A stretch of DNA of 26,030 nt from Thioalkalivibrio sp. (GTDB lineage: Bacteria; Pseudomonadota; Gammaproteobacteria; SpSt-1174), in the NCBI GenBank assembly GCA_011046015.1, contig DSBO01000021.1, positions 1 to 26,030 of the forward strand, given 5' to 3'. The notes beneath the pieces were generated by a model, which was given only the letters and a program-made list of their open reading frames with translations, searched no databases and was not told the origin of the DNA. Of this stretch, positions 1-7,763 are shown one piece after another. Made by a program: the position numbers and the translations under genes. The first letter of the stretch is position 1; each line of letters opens with the position of its first letter.

Positions 1-464
1 GCCTCTATCCCGAGGCCCCGCGTCAGGCCCTGTCGATGCTCGCCTTTGCGGTGATCGGTATCGGTGCCTTGGGTTGCGTGCTGGCGGGGCGCTGGGGGCG
101 ACATATCGGCAGCGCCCCGGTGGCGGTGATCGCGCTGGCCCTCTCCGGCATCCTCTGCCTGGTCTATCCCTGGCTGCAGGACCTGCCAGCCCCCCTGCTG
201 CTCGCCGCGTTGCTGGTGTGGGGCTTTGCCGTGATCGCCGACTCGGCGCAGTACTCGGCGCTGGCCACGCAGCACGCCCCGCCCGAGAGCGTCGCCAGTG
301 CGCTGGCCATCATGAACAGTATCGGCTTTGCCCTGACCGCCCTGGCGATATCGCTGGTCTCGGGCCTGTGGGACACGCTCGGGGTCTATGTGAGCTGGTT
401 GCTGCTGCCCGGCCCGGTGCTCGGCGTGCTGGCGATGGCGCCGCTGTTGCGGCGTCGTGCCTGA
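1..464 (+). CDS. MFS transporter, C-terminal part (cut by left edge)
   Basis: The reading frame is open from base 3 and ends at the TGA at 462-464, so this is the last 153 or so residues of a longer protein that starts outside the window. What is visible is four to five hydrophobic helices with short loops. One is rich in Gly and Ala and is followed by a basic loop (AGRWGRHIG), and a later stretch WGFAVIADSAQYSAL leads into SALAIMNSIGFALT. This pattern fits the C-terminal half of a major facilitator superfamily permease, which is about 400 residues when complete. The protein ends in LLRRRA, a typical positive cytoplasmic tail. The substrate cannot be told. The stop codon lies directly against the stop of the next, convergent gene, so there is no room for a separate terminator. 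Confidence 0.75.
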   Translation, partial: LYPEAPRQALSMLAFAVIGIGALGCVLAGRWGRHIGSAPVAVIALALSGILCLVYPWLQDLPAPLLLAALLVWGFAVIADSAQYSALATQHAPPESVASALAIMNSIGFALTALAISLVSGLWDTLGVYVSWLLLPGPVLGVLAMAPLLRRRA

Positions 465-1340
465 CTACAATACCCAGGCGAGCACCAGGGAGAGCGTCAC
501 GATGCTCGCCAAGTTGGCGATGAAGACGATGGAGGCCACGCGCCGCGGCTCCTGGCCGTATTTTTCCGCCACCATGTAGTTGAGTACGGCCGGGGGCAGG
601 GCGGAGAAGATCAGCAGGTAGGCGAACTGCTGGGTGGACAGCCCGATGACGGGCTGTAACGCGAGGGCCATCAGCAGACCGCTGCCCGGCGCCAGCACCG
701 CCGCCCACAGCCCCAGCCGCCAGTCCGAAAAATCCGCATCCACCATGCGCACGCCCAGGGTGAAGAGCATGAGCGGGATGGCGATCTGCCCGACCATCTC
801 CACGGGCACTGCGATCACCTGTGGCACCGCCAACCCGGAAAGGCTCACCGCGATGCCGGCGAGGCTCGCCACGATCATGGGATTGCGCAGCATGCGCCAA
901 ACGCGCTCGCGGTGATTCATCATGTAAAAGCCCACGCTGAAGTGCAGCGTGTTCTCCACGATGAACAGCACGATGGCCGCGGGCAGGGCCGCCTCGCCAA
1001 AGGCCAGCAGCAGGATGGGGATGCCCATGTTGCCACTGTTGGTGAACATCATCGGCGGGAGGAAAGTCTTCCACTGCACCCTGAGAAGCCACACGAAGGG
1101 CAGCGCCAAGAGACCCGACCCCAGAACCACCAGCGCGGCTGCCAGGGCGAGCTCGGAGTAATCCGCCAGATGAAAACCCTGCGCCGAGAGCGCGCTGAAA
1201 ATCAGTGCGGGGGTGAAGACATCCATGTTGAGCCGGTTGGACGTGTCGATCTCGGTGTGAAAGCGCCGGCCGTAGCCATAACCCAGGGCGACGATGAGAA
1301 AGACAGGCAGGACGGTTTGCAGGACGGGGATCAGGTTCAC
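465..1340 (-). CDS. AEC-family transporter (auxin efflux carrier / PIN-like permease)
   Basis: This is an integral inner-membrane protein of about 291 residues with roughly ten hydrophobic helices. It carries marks of the AEC family (Mem_trans, PF03547): the N-terminal helix LIPVLQTVLPVFLIVALGYG, the conserved NSGNMGIPILLLAFGE segment near the middle, and a C-terminal SALPPAVLNYMVAEKYG segment. Family members move small organic anions such as malate or malonate, but the substrate cannot be read here. I chose the GTG at 1340-1338 because it begins the first helix and gives the usual family length. The frame stays open 46 codons further upstream, with an ATG at 1478, but that extension is Arg-rich and looks non-coding. 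No clear ribosome site precedes the GTG, so the start is uncertain. The gene is convergent with the MFS gene with no gap. Confidence 0.85.
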   Translation of the reverse strand: MNLIPVLQTVLPVFLIVALGYGYGRRFHTEIDTSNRLNMDVFTPALIFSALSAQGFHLADYSELALAAALVVLGSGLLALPFVWLLRVQWKTFLPPMMFTNSGNMGIPILLLAFGEAALPAAIVLFIVENTLHFSVGFYMMNHRERVWRMLRNPMIVASLAGIAVSLSGLAVPQVIAVPVEMVGQIAIPLMLFTLGVRMVDADFSDWRLGLWAAVLAPGSGLLMALALQPVIGLSTQQFAYLLIFSALPPAVLNYMVAEKYGQEPRRVASIVFIANLASIVTLSLVLAWVL

Positions 1341-1397
1341 GGGGGTGGCCTGGCGATACGAAGTTTCCGCCCAGTATGCCGCAAGTCGCCGGGACCG

Positions 1398-1414
1398 GGC
1401 CAACCGGTTTGGCC
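1398..1414. promoter_or_regulatory. Small inverted repeat, possible operator
   Basis: The sequence GGCCAA-CCGGT-TTGGCC has perfect 6-base arms around a 5-base centre. It lies in the 173-base gap between the divergent AEC gene and the DUF2235 remnant. It overlaps a possible weak plus-strand promoter: TTGGCC at 1409-1414, an 18-base spacer, and TACGAT at 1433-1438. The arms are short and the region is GC-rich, so chance is a real alternative. No regulator gene lies beside it. Confidence 0.22.
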
Positions 1415-1513
1415 GTCGCTGCGGATGTGGCATACGATCGGCCCGGCGGATTGTAGTCTGCGCCGCCCGGTGGCGCATGCCCAGGAAGACAACACGCGAC
1501 AGGAGGTCTGCTT

Positions 1514-1693
1514 ATGAAACGCATCGTGATCTGCTCGGACGGGACCTGGCAGTCGCCGGAAAGCGATGATCCCGCCCACGTCATGCGCCTGGCGCGCGGT
1601 ATTGCGCCAAATGACGGTGATGGCCACGAACAGGTGGTGTTCTACGACTGGGGTGTGGGCTCGGAGGCGGACCGCATCCGGCTCGTGGACTGA
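1514..1693 (+). pseudogene. Truncated DUF2235 (Tle1-like alpha/beta hydrolase) gene remnant
   Basis: A strong ribosome site AGGAGGT (1501-1507) stands 6 bases before ATG 1514 and opens a 59-codon frame that stops with TGA at 1691-1693. The peptide starts MKRIVICSDGTW and later has FYDWGVGSEADRIR. These match the first strand (hxxxDGTW) and the YYDxGVGT-like block at the N-terminus of DUF2235 proteins, which include type VI phospholipase effectors and are normally several hundred residues long. The nucleophile elbow (GFSRGA) and the rest of the domain are absent, and I cannot find them in the other two frames before the convergent ATPase gene 50 bases on. The simplest reading is a 3' deletion that left the start region intact. 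A functional mini-protein is possible but less likely. The domain assignment is from motif memory. Confidence 0.6.
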
Positions 1694-1743
1694 GTGTCTG
1701 GCGCCGGTAGAGGGGAGAACACGTGCAAAGCGGCCCCACGTCT

Positions 1744-4464
1744 TCAGTCGCCGCCCTTCTCACGCCGCGCGTTCCACCGTCGCCGTACCCACTTCTCCAG
1801 CTCCAGCAGCGCGAACAGCGCCACGCCAATGCCGATGATCTCGACACCGTGGATGAAGTCGACGGGACGGGTGTCGAAGAACGTCTCCATGAAGGGGGCG
1901 TAGGTGAAGACGAGCTGCAGGGCAGCCACGATACCTACCGCGATGAGCACGGCGCGGGTGCCCCGGATCTGGCGCCAGCCGATCGAACTACTGTCGAGGT
2001 AGCGGATGCTGAAGAGGTAGAAGACCTCCATCACGACCAGGGTGTTGACGGCGTAGGTGCGTGCCTCTTCGAGCGTGGAGCCATGGAGCTGGCTCCAGGC
2101 GAAGATGCCGAACACGCCCGTGACGAACAGGATCGAGACGAAGCTGATGCGCCAGAGCAGGAAGGCGGAGAGCATGGGCTCGTCGCGTGGGCGGGGCGGG
2201 CGTTTCATCACGTTGGGCGAGGGTGGCTCGAAGGCCAGCGCCATGGCCAGGCCCACGGAGCTGACCATGTTCACCCACAGGATCTGCAGCGGGGTGATCG
2301 GCAGGGTGAGCCCGGCCATCACGGCCAGCAGAATGGCGAGTGACTCGCCGCCGTTGACCGGCAGCAGGAACAGGATGGCCTTCTTCAGGTTGTCGTAGAC
2401 GGTGCGGCCCTCGCGCACCGCCTGGGCGACCGAAGCGAAGTTGTCGTCGGCGAGCACCATCTCGGAGGCCTCCTTGGCGACCTCGGTGCCGCCGCGGCCC
2501 ATGGCCACACCGACGTCGGCGCGCTTGAGGGCGGGGGCGTCGTTGACGCCGTCCCCTGTCATGGCGACGACGTGTCCGGCAGCCTGCAGGGCGGTGACCA
2601 GTCGCAGCTTATGCTCGGGCGTGGTGCGGGCGAAGACGTCGACGCGGGGCGCCGTGCCCGCCAGTCCGGCCTCGTCGAGCCGTTCCAGGTCGTGCCCGGT
2701 GACGACGTCGTCGGCATTGCGCAGTTTCAGTTGGCGCGCGATACCTCGTGCGGTGAGGGCGTGGTCGCCGGTGATCATCTTCACGCGGATGCCGGCAGAC
2801 TGGCAGTCGCGCACGGCCGCGATGGCCTCCTCGCGGGGCGGGTCGATCAGCCCGAGCAGGCCCAGCAGCACGACGTCGCCGGCGAGGTCGTCGAAGCTCA
2901 GTTCGCGGTGATCGGCGCGGACGCGACGCATGGCGATGCCGAGTACGCGCTGACCCTCGGCGGCGATGGTCTCGATCTGCCGGTCCCAGGCCGCACGGTC
3001 GAGCGCCGCCGTGCCGTCGCCGTCCTGCTGGACATCGCACATGTCGAGGATGCGTTCCGGCGCGCCCTTGATGAAGATGTAGCCATTGCCCTCGTGGTCG
3101 TGGTGCAGGGTGGCCATGAAGCGGTGCTCGGTCTCGAAGGGGATGACGTCGGTGCGCGGCAGGCGCTCGGCCTCGGTGGCGAGCTCCATGCCGGCCTTCA
3201 TGGCGGCAATGAGCAGGGCGCCTTCCATGGGATCGCCGTCCACTTGCCAGGTCTCTTCACTCCGGCTGAGCGAGGCGTCGTTGCACAGGGCGGCGGCGCG
3301 GAGGGTGTCGCGCAGGGCGGGACGGCCCTGCGGGTCGATCTCGCCGCCATCGGTACGGAAGCCGCCGTGCGGATCGTAGCCCGCGCCGCTCACGGTGAAG
3401 ACCTGGCCGGCGGTGACCACTGTGCGCACGGTCATCTCGTTGCGCGTGAGGGTGCCGGTTTTGTCCGAGCAGATGATGGAGACCGCGCCCAGGGTCTCCA
3501 CCGCGGGCAGTCTGCGGATGATGGCGTTGCGTCCCGCCATGCGCTGCACGCCGATGGCCAGTGTCACTGTGAGGATGGCGGGCAGCCCCTCGGGGATGGC
3601 GGCCACCGCGAGGCCCACCACGGTCATGAACATCTCGGTGGCGTCGCGCCCCTGCAGAAGGTATCCGTAGGCGAACACCAGCGCGGCGATGCCGACGATC
3701 ACCAGCGCGAGCAGGCGGGCGAAGCGCGCCATCTGTTGCAGTAGCGGGGTGGTAATGTCCTCGACCTGTGACAGCAGGCCGCTGATGCGACCGATCTCGG
3801 TGTCGGCGCCGGTGGCGACCACGACACCCAGGCCCTGGCCGCCTGCGACCAGGGTGCCGGAATAGGCCATGCCGTGTCGGTTGCCGAGGTCCGCGTCGAG
3901 GGCCGTGGTCTCGGTCGTCTTCTCAACCGCCACGGACTCGCCGGTGAGCACGGCCTCCTGGATGCGCAGGTTACGCGCGCGCAGCAGGCGCAGGTCGGCC
4001 GGCACCTTGTCGCCCGGCTCGAGCAGCACCACGTCGCCCGGCACCAGCTCCTCTGCCGGCACGGTGCGTCGCTGGCCGTCGCGGGTAACCGAGGCCCGCG
4101 GCGAGAGCATGTGCCGGATTGCCTCCAGGGCCTTCTCCGCCTTGCCCTCCTGCGCAAAGCCGATGACGGCGTTGACCACCACCACGCCGAGGATCACCCA
4201 GGTATCCACCCAGTGGCCGAGAAAGGCCGTGACGATGGCGGCCGCGATGAGCACCTGGATGAGCAGGTTGTTGAACTGCGTCGCCAGACGGGCGAGGCGG
4301 CTGCGCCGCGGACCGGCCGGCAGCTGGTTGGGCCCGTGATCGGCCAGGCGCCGTTCGGCCTCCGCCTGGCTCAGCCCCAGCGCGCTGCCCTCGATGCGCT
4401 CGAGCACCGCGTCGCCGTCGAGGTTGTGCCAGTGAACCGGTTGTTCCTGTTCCGTGGGCTGCAT
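1744..4464 (-). CDS. P-type II cation-transporting ATPase
   Basis: The protein has 906 residues and pumps a cation across the inner membrane using ATP. Its order is typical: cation-ATPase N-terminal domain (about 8-80), M1-M2, actuator domain with TGES (174-177), M3-M4 with PEGLP (291-295), the phosphorylated Asp in DKTGT (D334), nucleotide domain with KGAPE (466-470), hinge MTGDGVND (635-642), then six C-terminal helices. Of the ion-site residues known in SERCA, M4 Glu (E292) and M5 Asn and Glu (N704, E707) are present. M6 reads WVNMVSSVGL, where SERCA has an Asp, so this is not a textbook Ca2+ pump. The substrate could be Ca2+, Mn2+, Na+ or K+. AGGA lies about 7 bases before the ATG. The gene follows the amidohydrolase gene on the same strand after 79 bases. 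Confidence 0.93.
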   Translation of the reverse strand: MQPTEQEQPVHWHNLDGDAVLERIEGSALGLSQAEAERRLADHGPNQLPAGPRRSRLARLATQFNNLLIQVLIAAAIVTAFLGHWVDTWVILGVVVVNAVIGFAQEGKAEKALEAIRHMLSPRASVTRDGQRRTVPAEELVPGDVVLLEPGDKVPADLRLLRARNLRIQEAVLTGESVAVEKTTETTALDADLGNRHGMAYSGTLVAGGQGLGVVVATGADTEIGRISGLLSQVEDITTPLLQQMARFARLLALVIVGIAALVFAYGYLLQGRDATEMFMTVVGLAVAAIPEGLPAILTVTLAIGVQRMAGRNAIIRRLPAVETLGAVSIICSDKTGTLTRNEMTVRTVVTAGQVFTVSGAGYDPHGGFRTDGGEIDPQGRPALRDTLRAAALCNDASLSRSEETWQVDGDPMEGALLIAAMKAGMELATEAERLPRTDVIPFETEHRFMATLHHDHEGNGYIFIKGAPERILDMCDVQQDGDGTAALDRAAWDRQIETIAAEGQRVLGIAMRRVRADHRELSFDDLAGDVVLLGLLGLIDPPREEAIAAVRDCQSAGIRVKMITGDHALTARGIARQLKLRNADDVVTGHDLERLDEAGLAGTAPRVDVFARTTPEHKLRLVTALQAAGHVVAMTGDGVNDAPALKRADVGVAMGRGGTEVAKEASEMVLADDNFASVAQAVREGRTVYDNLKKAILFLLPVNGGESLAILLAVMAGLTLPITPLQILWVNMVSSVGLAMALAFEPPSPNVMKRPPRPRDEPMLSAFLLWRISFVSILFVTGVFGIFAWSQLHGSTLEEARTYAVNTLVVMEVFYLFSIRYLDSSSIGWRQIRGTRAVLIAVGIVAALQLVFTYAPFMETFFDTRPVDFIHGVEIIGIGVALFALLELEKWVRRRWNARREKGGD

Positions 4465-4491
4465 AGTCGTTCCTGTATGAGGGGTGGGGTG

Positions 4492-4546
4492 TGAGGCGTG
4501 AGGAACAGGTGGCTTCTGTCGTCGATATCCTCACCCTCATGCCTCA
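4492..4546. repeat. Imperfect inverted repeat in the amidohydrolase/ATPase gap
   Basis: The arms are TGAGGCGTGAGG (4492-4503) and CCTCATGCCTCA (4535-4546), 12 bases each with one mismatch and a 31-base spacer. The left side continues a run of related TGAGG/GTGGGG units that begins near 4478. The right arm takes in the stop codon of the amidohydrolase gene (4544-4546). No T-run follows on either strand, so it is not a classical intrinsic terminator. It could be a processing stem or one copy of a dispersed intergenic repeat. Confidence 0.4.
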
Positions 4547-5446
4547 TCGGCGTGGCGTGTAAATCCGCTTCGCGTTCTCCACCTGGATGTCGTCCTGGAT
4601 CTCTTCGGGCAGATCGCTGATCCAGCGGCGGTGGAAATCGAGGAAGAACTCGAGCTTGTCCCAGCCGGTGTCCGGCTCGTCCCAGGCGTGCTTGTTGTAT
4701 ACGGGCCAGACGGGGTCGGCACCTACGATGACGCGATCGGAATATCGGATCACGAGGTCGCGCCAGCCAGGCAGCAGGCTGCCGGTCTCGTCGATGATCT
4801 GCGTCTCGGTGTGGCGCATGGGGTCGCGCGCGGAGAGGTCGATCGCCACGTTTGGGCAGCCTTCCAGCAGCGCGCCGACCTGCTCCGGGGGCAGGATGCC
4901 GCCGGCGTGGGCCCAGACGAAGCGCACGTCGCTGTGCTGCTGGCAGATCGACAGCAGGTACTTATAGCTCGAGGCGTCAGTGTGGATCATGTAGGGCACG
5001 TCGTACTGGCGCGCCAGGTCCAGGGTCTTGAGAAAGGCCGGGTGGTTGGTGCGCGGCCCGAGGCCCGGCAGCATGTGTACCTCGCCGATGCCGTGATACT
5101 CACCGGAGGCGAGCCCGGCCTCCATTTGCTCGAGCACCTTCGGGTCCTGATACCAGTTGTGGCGGTGGGTGGGCGTGAGATAGGGGCTGAAGATGGGCAC
5201 GATCCAGTCGCCGCCCGCCTCGCGCAGTTTCAGCGCCAGTTCCGGCGGCGAGCTCGCCACCACCACGAAGACCACGTTGTTGTCCTTCAGCCGCTGCACG
5301 GCTTCGTCGGGGGGCAGGGTCTCGTGCTGATTCCAGTTGTAGTGGGTATGGCCCTCGGCGATGGGGCGCGGCGCCTCGGCTTGCGCGGCCGCAGTGACCA
5401 GGAGCGCGGCGAGGCAGGCGGTGATCAGTCGGGCTCGGGCGTGCAT
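4544..5446 (-). CDS. Exported amidohydrolase-family protein (Amidohydro_2 type)
   Basis: The protein has 300 residues and begins with a signal peptide: a basic start MHARAR, a hydrophobic core LITACLAALLVTAA and a likely cleavage after AQA at residue 23. The mature part is therefore periplasmic. It has marks of a metal-dependent TIM-barrel hydrolase: HxH in EGHTHYNW (H33, H35), a later MIHTDASS, VWAHAGG and near the C-terminus IVGADPVWP. These fit the Amidohydro_2 family (PF04909), whose members hydrolyse or decarboxylate small molecules. The substrate cannot be told. Periplasmic members are less common than cytoplasmic ones. A GGAG lies about 8 bases before the chosen ATG. The downstream neighbour is the P-type ATPase, with a 79-base gap that holds an inverted repeat. 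Confidence 0.8.
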   Translation of the reverse strand: MHARARLITACLAALLVTAAAQAEAPRPIAEGHTHYNWNQHETLPPDEAVQRLKDNNVVFVVVASSPPELALKLREAGGDWIVPIFSPYLTPTHRHNWYQDPKVLEQMEAGLASGEYHGIGEVHMLPGLGPRTNHPAFLKTLDLARQYDVPYMIHTDASSYKYLLSICQQHSDVRFVWAHAGGILPPEQVGALLEGCPNVAIDLSARDPMRHTETQIIDETGSLLPGWRDLVIRYSDRVIVGADPVWPVYNKHAWDEPDTGWDKLEFFLDFHRRWISDLPEEIQDDIQVENAKRIYTPRR

Positions 5447-5489
5447 GTCGGTTCTCCGGGTGATGGTGGTCGCGGCTGTTGCGGGCGAC

Positions 5490-6011
5490 CTAGCTCTCCT
5501 GCAGCCGCGGTATCAGCATGGCGAGGTTACAGGGGGTGGTGCGATGGTCGAGCTGTTCCCTGATAAGCCGATCCCAGCCGGTGCGGCAGGCAGCGGACGA
5601 GCCGGGCAGGCAGAAAAGGTAGGTGGCATTGGCCACGCCGGCAATGGCGCGCGACTGCAGTGTGGAGGTCCTGATCTCCTCGTAGGACAGCATGCGGAAC
5701 ATCTCGCCGAAGCCCTCGATCTCCTTGTCGAGCAGCGGCTTGATCGCCTCCGGGGTTCCATCGCGACCGGTGACGCCGGTGCCGCCGGTGGTGAGGACCA
5801 CCTGCACGCCCGGGTCGGCGATCCACTGCGAGACGGTGGCGCGGATCCGGTAGACGTCGTCCGGCACGATGGTCTTTTCCACCAGGTGGTGCCCTGCCTC
5901 GATGGCCCTTTCGGCCAGTGTCCGGCCCGAGGTGTCGTCAGCCTCGGTGCGGGTGTCGGAGACGGTGAGGACGGCGATAGTGAGCGGAATGAATTCGCGT
6001 GCGTTCGTCAT
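5490..6011 (-). CDS. moaB: Molybdenum cofactor biosynthesis protein MoaB
   Basis: The protein has 173 residues, close to E. coli MoaB at 170. It belongs to the MoaB/MogA fold that binds molybdopterin. In organisms that use MoaB for this step it adenylylates molybdopterin before metal insertion, but in E. coli itself the role of MoaB is unclear. Visible motifs are LTVSDTR near residue 15, the binding loop TTGGTG (74-79) followed by GRDGTPEA, and FCLPGSSAA further on. The ending NLAMLIPRLQ is typical of MoaB rather than MogA. No other molybdenum-cofactor gene lies in the window, so this copy is isolated. It is divergent from rluB, with a 99-base shared upstream region, and lies 43 bases after the start of the amidohydrolase gene on the same strand. 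Confidence 0.93.
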   Translation of the reverse strand: MTNAREFIPLTIAVLTVSDTRTEADDTSGRTLAERAIEAGHHLVEKTIVPDDVYRIRATVSQWIADPGVQVVLTTGGTGVTGRDGTPEAIKPLLDKEIEGFGEMFRMLSYEEIRTSTLQSRAIAGVANATYLFCLPGSSAACRTGWDRLIREQLDHRTTPCNLAMLIPRLQES

Positions 6012-6110
6012 GATGTTATTCTGCCGGGCATTCGGGGACGGTTACACCACATACTAGCGAATTCGCCCGCGGTGCGCAGCCGGCCCCACCCGCTACCGAC
6101 AAGACATGAC

Positions 6111-6965
6111 ATGGCTGAACGACTGCAAAAACTGCTGGCCCGCGCCGGCTATGGCTCGCGCCGCGAGATCGAGCGCCTCATCGAGCAGGGACAGATCACC
6201 ATCAACGGCAAGGTGGCCACCCCGGGCGACCATGCCAGCGAGACGGACGTGATCGCCATCCGCGGCGAGCCGGTGGCGCTGTCCAAGGTGGCGCACTTCA
6301 AGGCGCGCGTGATCGCCTACCACAAGCCGGTGGGCGAGGTGTGCACCCGCGACGACCCCGAGGGCCGTCCCACCGTGTTCGACCACCTGCCGCGCATGCA
6401 GAGCAGCCGCTGGGTGGCCGTGGGCCGACTGGACATCAACACCGTGGGGCTGATGCTGTTCACCAACGACGGCGAACTCGCCAACCGCCTGATGCACCCC
6501 TCCAGCGAGATCGAGCGCGAGTACGCGGTGCGCGTGCTGGGCGAGGTGGACGATGCCATGATGAAGCGCCTGCTGGCCGGGGTGGAGCTGGAGGATGGCC
6601 GCGCCGCGTTCGAGACGCTGGAGCGGGCCGGCGGCGAGGGCGCCAATACCTGGTTTCGCGTGACGCTCAGGGAAGGTCGCAAGCGCGAGGTGCGCCGTCT
6701 GTGGGAGTCGCAGGGCGTGACCGTGAGCCGACTGATCCGGGTACGCTACGGGCCGATCGAGCTGCAGCGCTCGCTCAAGCCGGGCCGCTGGGTGGACCTC
6801 AAGCCGCGCGAGATGCGGCTGCTCTACGAGGCGGCCGGCCTGAAGTACGTGGCGCCGAAACCCAGGCCCGGGGCGACGAGCTCGCGCCCGCCGTCCACCG
6901 CCGAGCGCGGCCCGCGCGCACGGGGCAAGTCCAACCCCAACCCCTGGGGTCGAGGCCGGAAGTGA
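6111..6965 (+). CDS. rluB: 23S rRNA pseudouridine synthase RluB
   Basis: RluB converts uridine 2605 of 23S rRNA to pseudouridine. The protein has 284 residues (E. coli RluB has 291). It starts with an S4 RNA-binding domain (MAERLQKLLARAGYGSRREIERL, about 2-60; broken here as MAERLQKLLARAGYG then SRREIERL), followed by the RsuA-type catalytic domain. The catalytic Asp is D108 in VGRLDINTVGL. A later block GRKREVRRLWES is also typical of the family. The last 40 or so residues are a basic, Pro- and Gly-rich tail that is probably disordered. The frame is open far upstream, but I chose ATG 6111 because the S4 domain starts there and the upstream part is antisense to moaB. No strong ribosome site is visible. 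The stop codon overlaps the start of the next gene. Confidence 0.93.
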   Translation: MAERLQKLLARAGYGSRREIERLIEQGQITINGKVATPGDHASETDVIAIRGEPVALSKVAHFKARVIAYHKPVGEVCTRDDPEGRPTVFDHLPRMQSSRWVAVGRLDINTVGLMLFTNDGELANRLMHPSSEIEREYAVRVLGEVDDAMMKRLLAGVELEDGRAAFETLERAGGEGANTWFRVTLREGRKREVRRLWESQGVTVSRLIRVRYGPIELQRSLKPGRWVDLKPREMRLLYEAAGLKYVAPKPRPGATSSRPPSTAERGPRARGKSNPNPWGRGRK

Positions 6966-7630
6966 CCCCGCGCCAGGCGCGCGCGGTCTTCGACCGACTG
7001 CTCGCCCAGCACGGGCCACAGCACTGGTGGCCCGGCGACTCCCCCTTCGAGATCATGGTCGGGGCCGTGCTCACCCAGAACACGGCCTGGCGCAACGTCG
7101 AGCGCGCCATCGACTACCTTCGGGCCGCCGGCCTGCTCGATGCCGCTTACATCCTCGCCTGCGACGACGACCGGCTCGCCCGGCTACTGCGACCCTCGGG
7201 CTACTTCAACGTCAAGGCCACCCGCCTCAAGGCCCTGTGCCGCTGGATCCTCGATGCCGGCGGCGTCGAGGCCCTGGGGCGCTGGCCCACCGACAGGCTG
7301 CGCCATGGGCTGCTGGCGGTCAAGGGAGTGGGGCCGGAAACGGCCGACGACATCCTGCTATATGCCTTCGAACGGCCGGTGTTCGTGGTCGACGCCTACA
7401 CCCGGCGGCTCTTCTCGCGCCTGGGACTGTGCGCGCCGGACGTAGGCTACGAGGCCCTGCGCCATGCCTTCGAGCGCGTGCTGCCGCCGGATGTGGCGCT
7501 GTTCAACGAGTATCACGCCTTGATCGTGGCCCACGGCAAGGATGTCTGCCGGCCGCGGCCGCGCTGCGGGGAATGTGGCCTGCAGCGATCCTGCCCGGCG
7601 GCCGGATCGCCCGGTGCGCGGACCACTTAG
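6962..7630 (+). CDS. Endonuclease III-related HhH-GPD DNA glycosylase (COG2231-like)
   Basis: The protein has 222 residues and belongs to the helix-hairpin-helix GPD superfamily of base-excision repair glycosylases. Marks are VLTQNTAWRNVERAI (37-50), the HhH motif KGVGPETADDIL (121-132), the catalytic Asp in FVVDAYTRR (D144), and a C-terminal cysteine set C196, C202, C205 and C211 that would hold a 4Fe-4S cluster. The Lys that gives E. coli Nth its lyase activity (LPGVGRKTA) is Glu here (E126), which suggests a glycosylase without that lyase step. The sequence is closer to the Nth-related group that includes Helicobacter MagIII than to Nth itself. The start is GTG at 6962, sharing bases with the TGA of rluB, so the two are probably translationally coupled. 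GAGG lies about 9 bases upstream. Confidence 0.85.
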   Translation: MTPRQARAVFDRLLAQHGPQHWWPGDSPFEIMVGAVLTQNTAWRNVERAIDYLRAAGLLDAAYILACDDDRLARLLRPSGYFNVKATRLKALCRWILDAGGVEALGRWPTDRLRHGLLAVKGVGPETADDILLYAFERPVFVVDAYTRRLFSRLGLCAPDVGYEALRHAFERVLPPDVALFNEYHALIVAHGKDVCRPRPRCGECGLQRSCPAAGSPGARTT

Positions 7631-7714
7631 ACGGGGGCGACCCGACCGCGCTGTTTCGCCGTCCGCAATGCCAGGGGAACGCTCGCGGAGATGAATTGTC
7701 GCAATCATTGGGGC

Positions 7715-7720
7715 TATGAT
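7715..7720 (+). promoter_or_regulatory. Possible -10 box upstream of the thioredoxin-like gene
   Basis: TATGAT sits in a locally AT-richer part of the gap after the glycosylase gene, 43 bases before the chosen start at 7764. A TTGTCG at 7696-7701 is only 13 bases away, too short for a standard -35 spacing, so the promoter is incomplete by consensus. The gap and AT shift make some promoter here likely. Confidence 0.3.
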
Positions 7721-7763
7721 GCCCGCATAAAACAACAAGATGTACGAAGTGGAGGAGGACATG

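Noticed and set aside
2572..3744. A 390-codon plus-strand frame opposite the P-type ATPase
   Set aside because: It lies wholly inside the ATPase gene, whose conserved motifs are all in the minus-strand frame.
5361..6110. Upstream in-frame extension of rluB to a start at 5361
   Set aside because: The added 250 residues are antisense to moaB and the amidohydrolase gene and do not resemble any RluB domain; the S4 domain starts at 6111.
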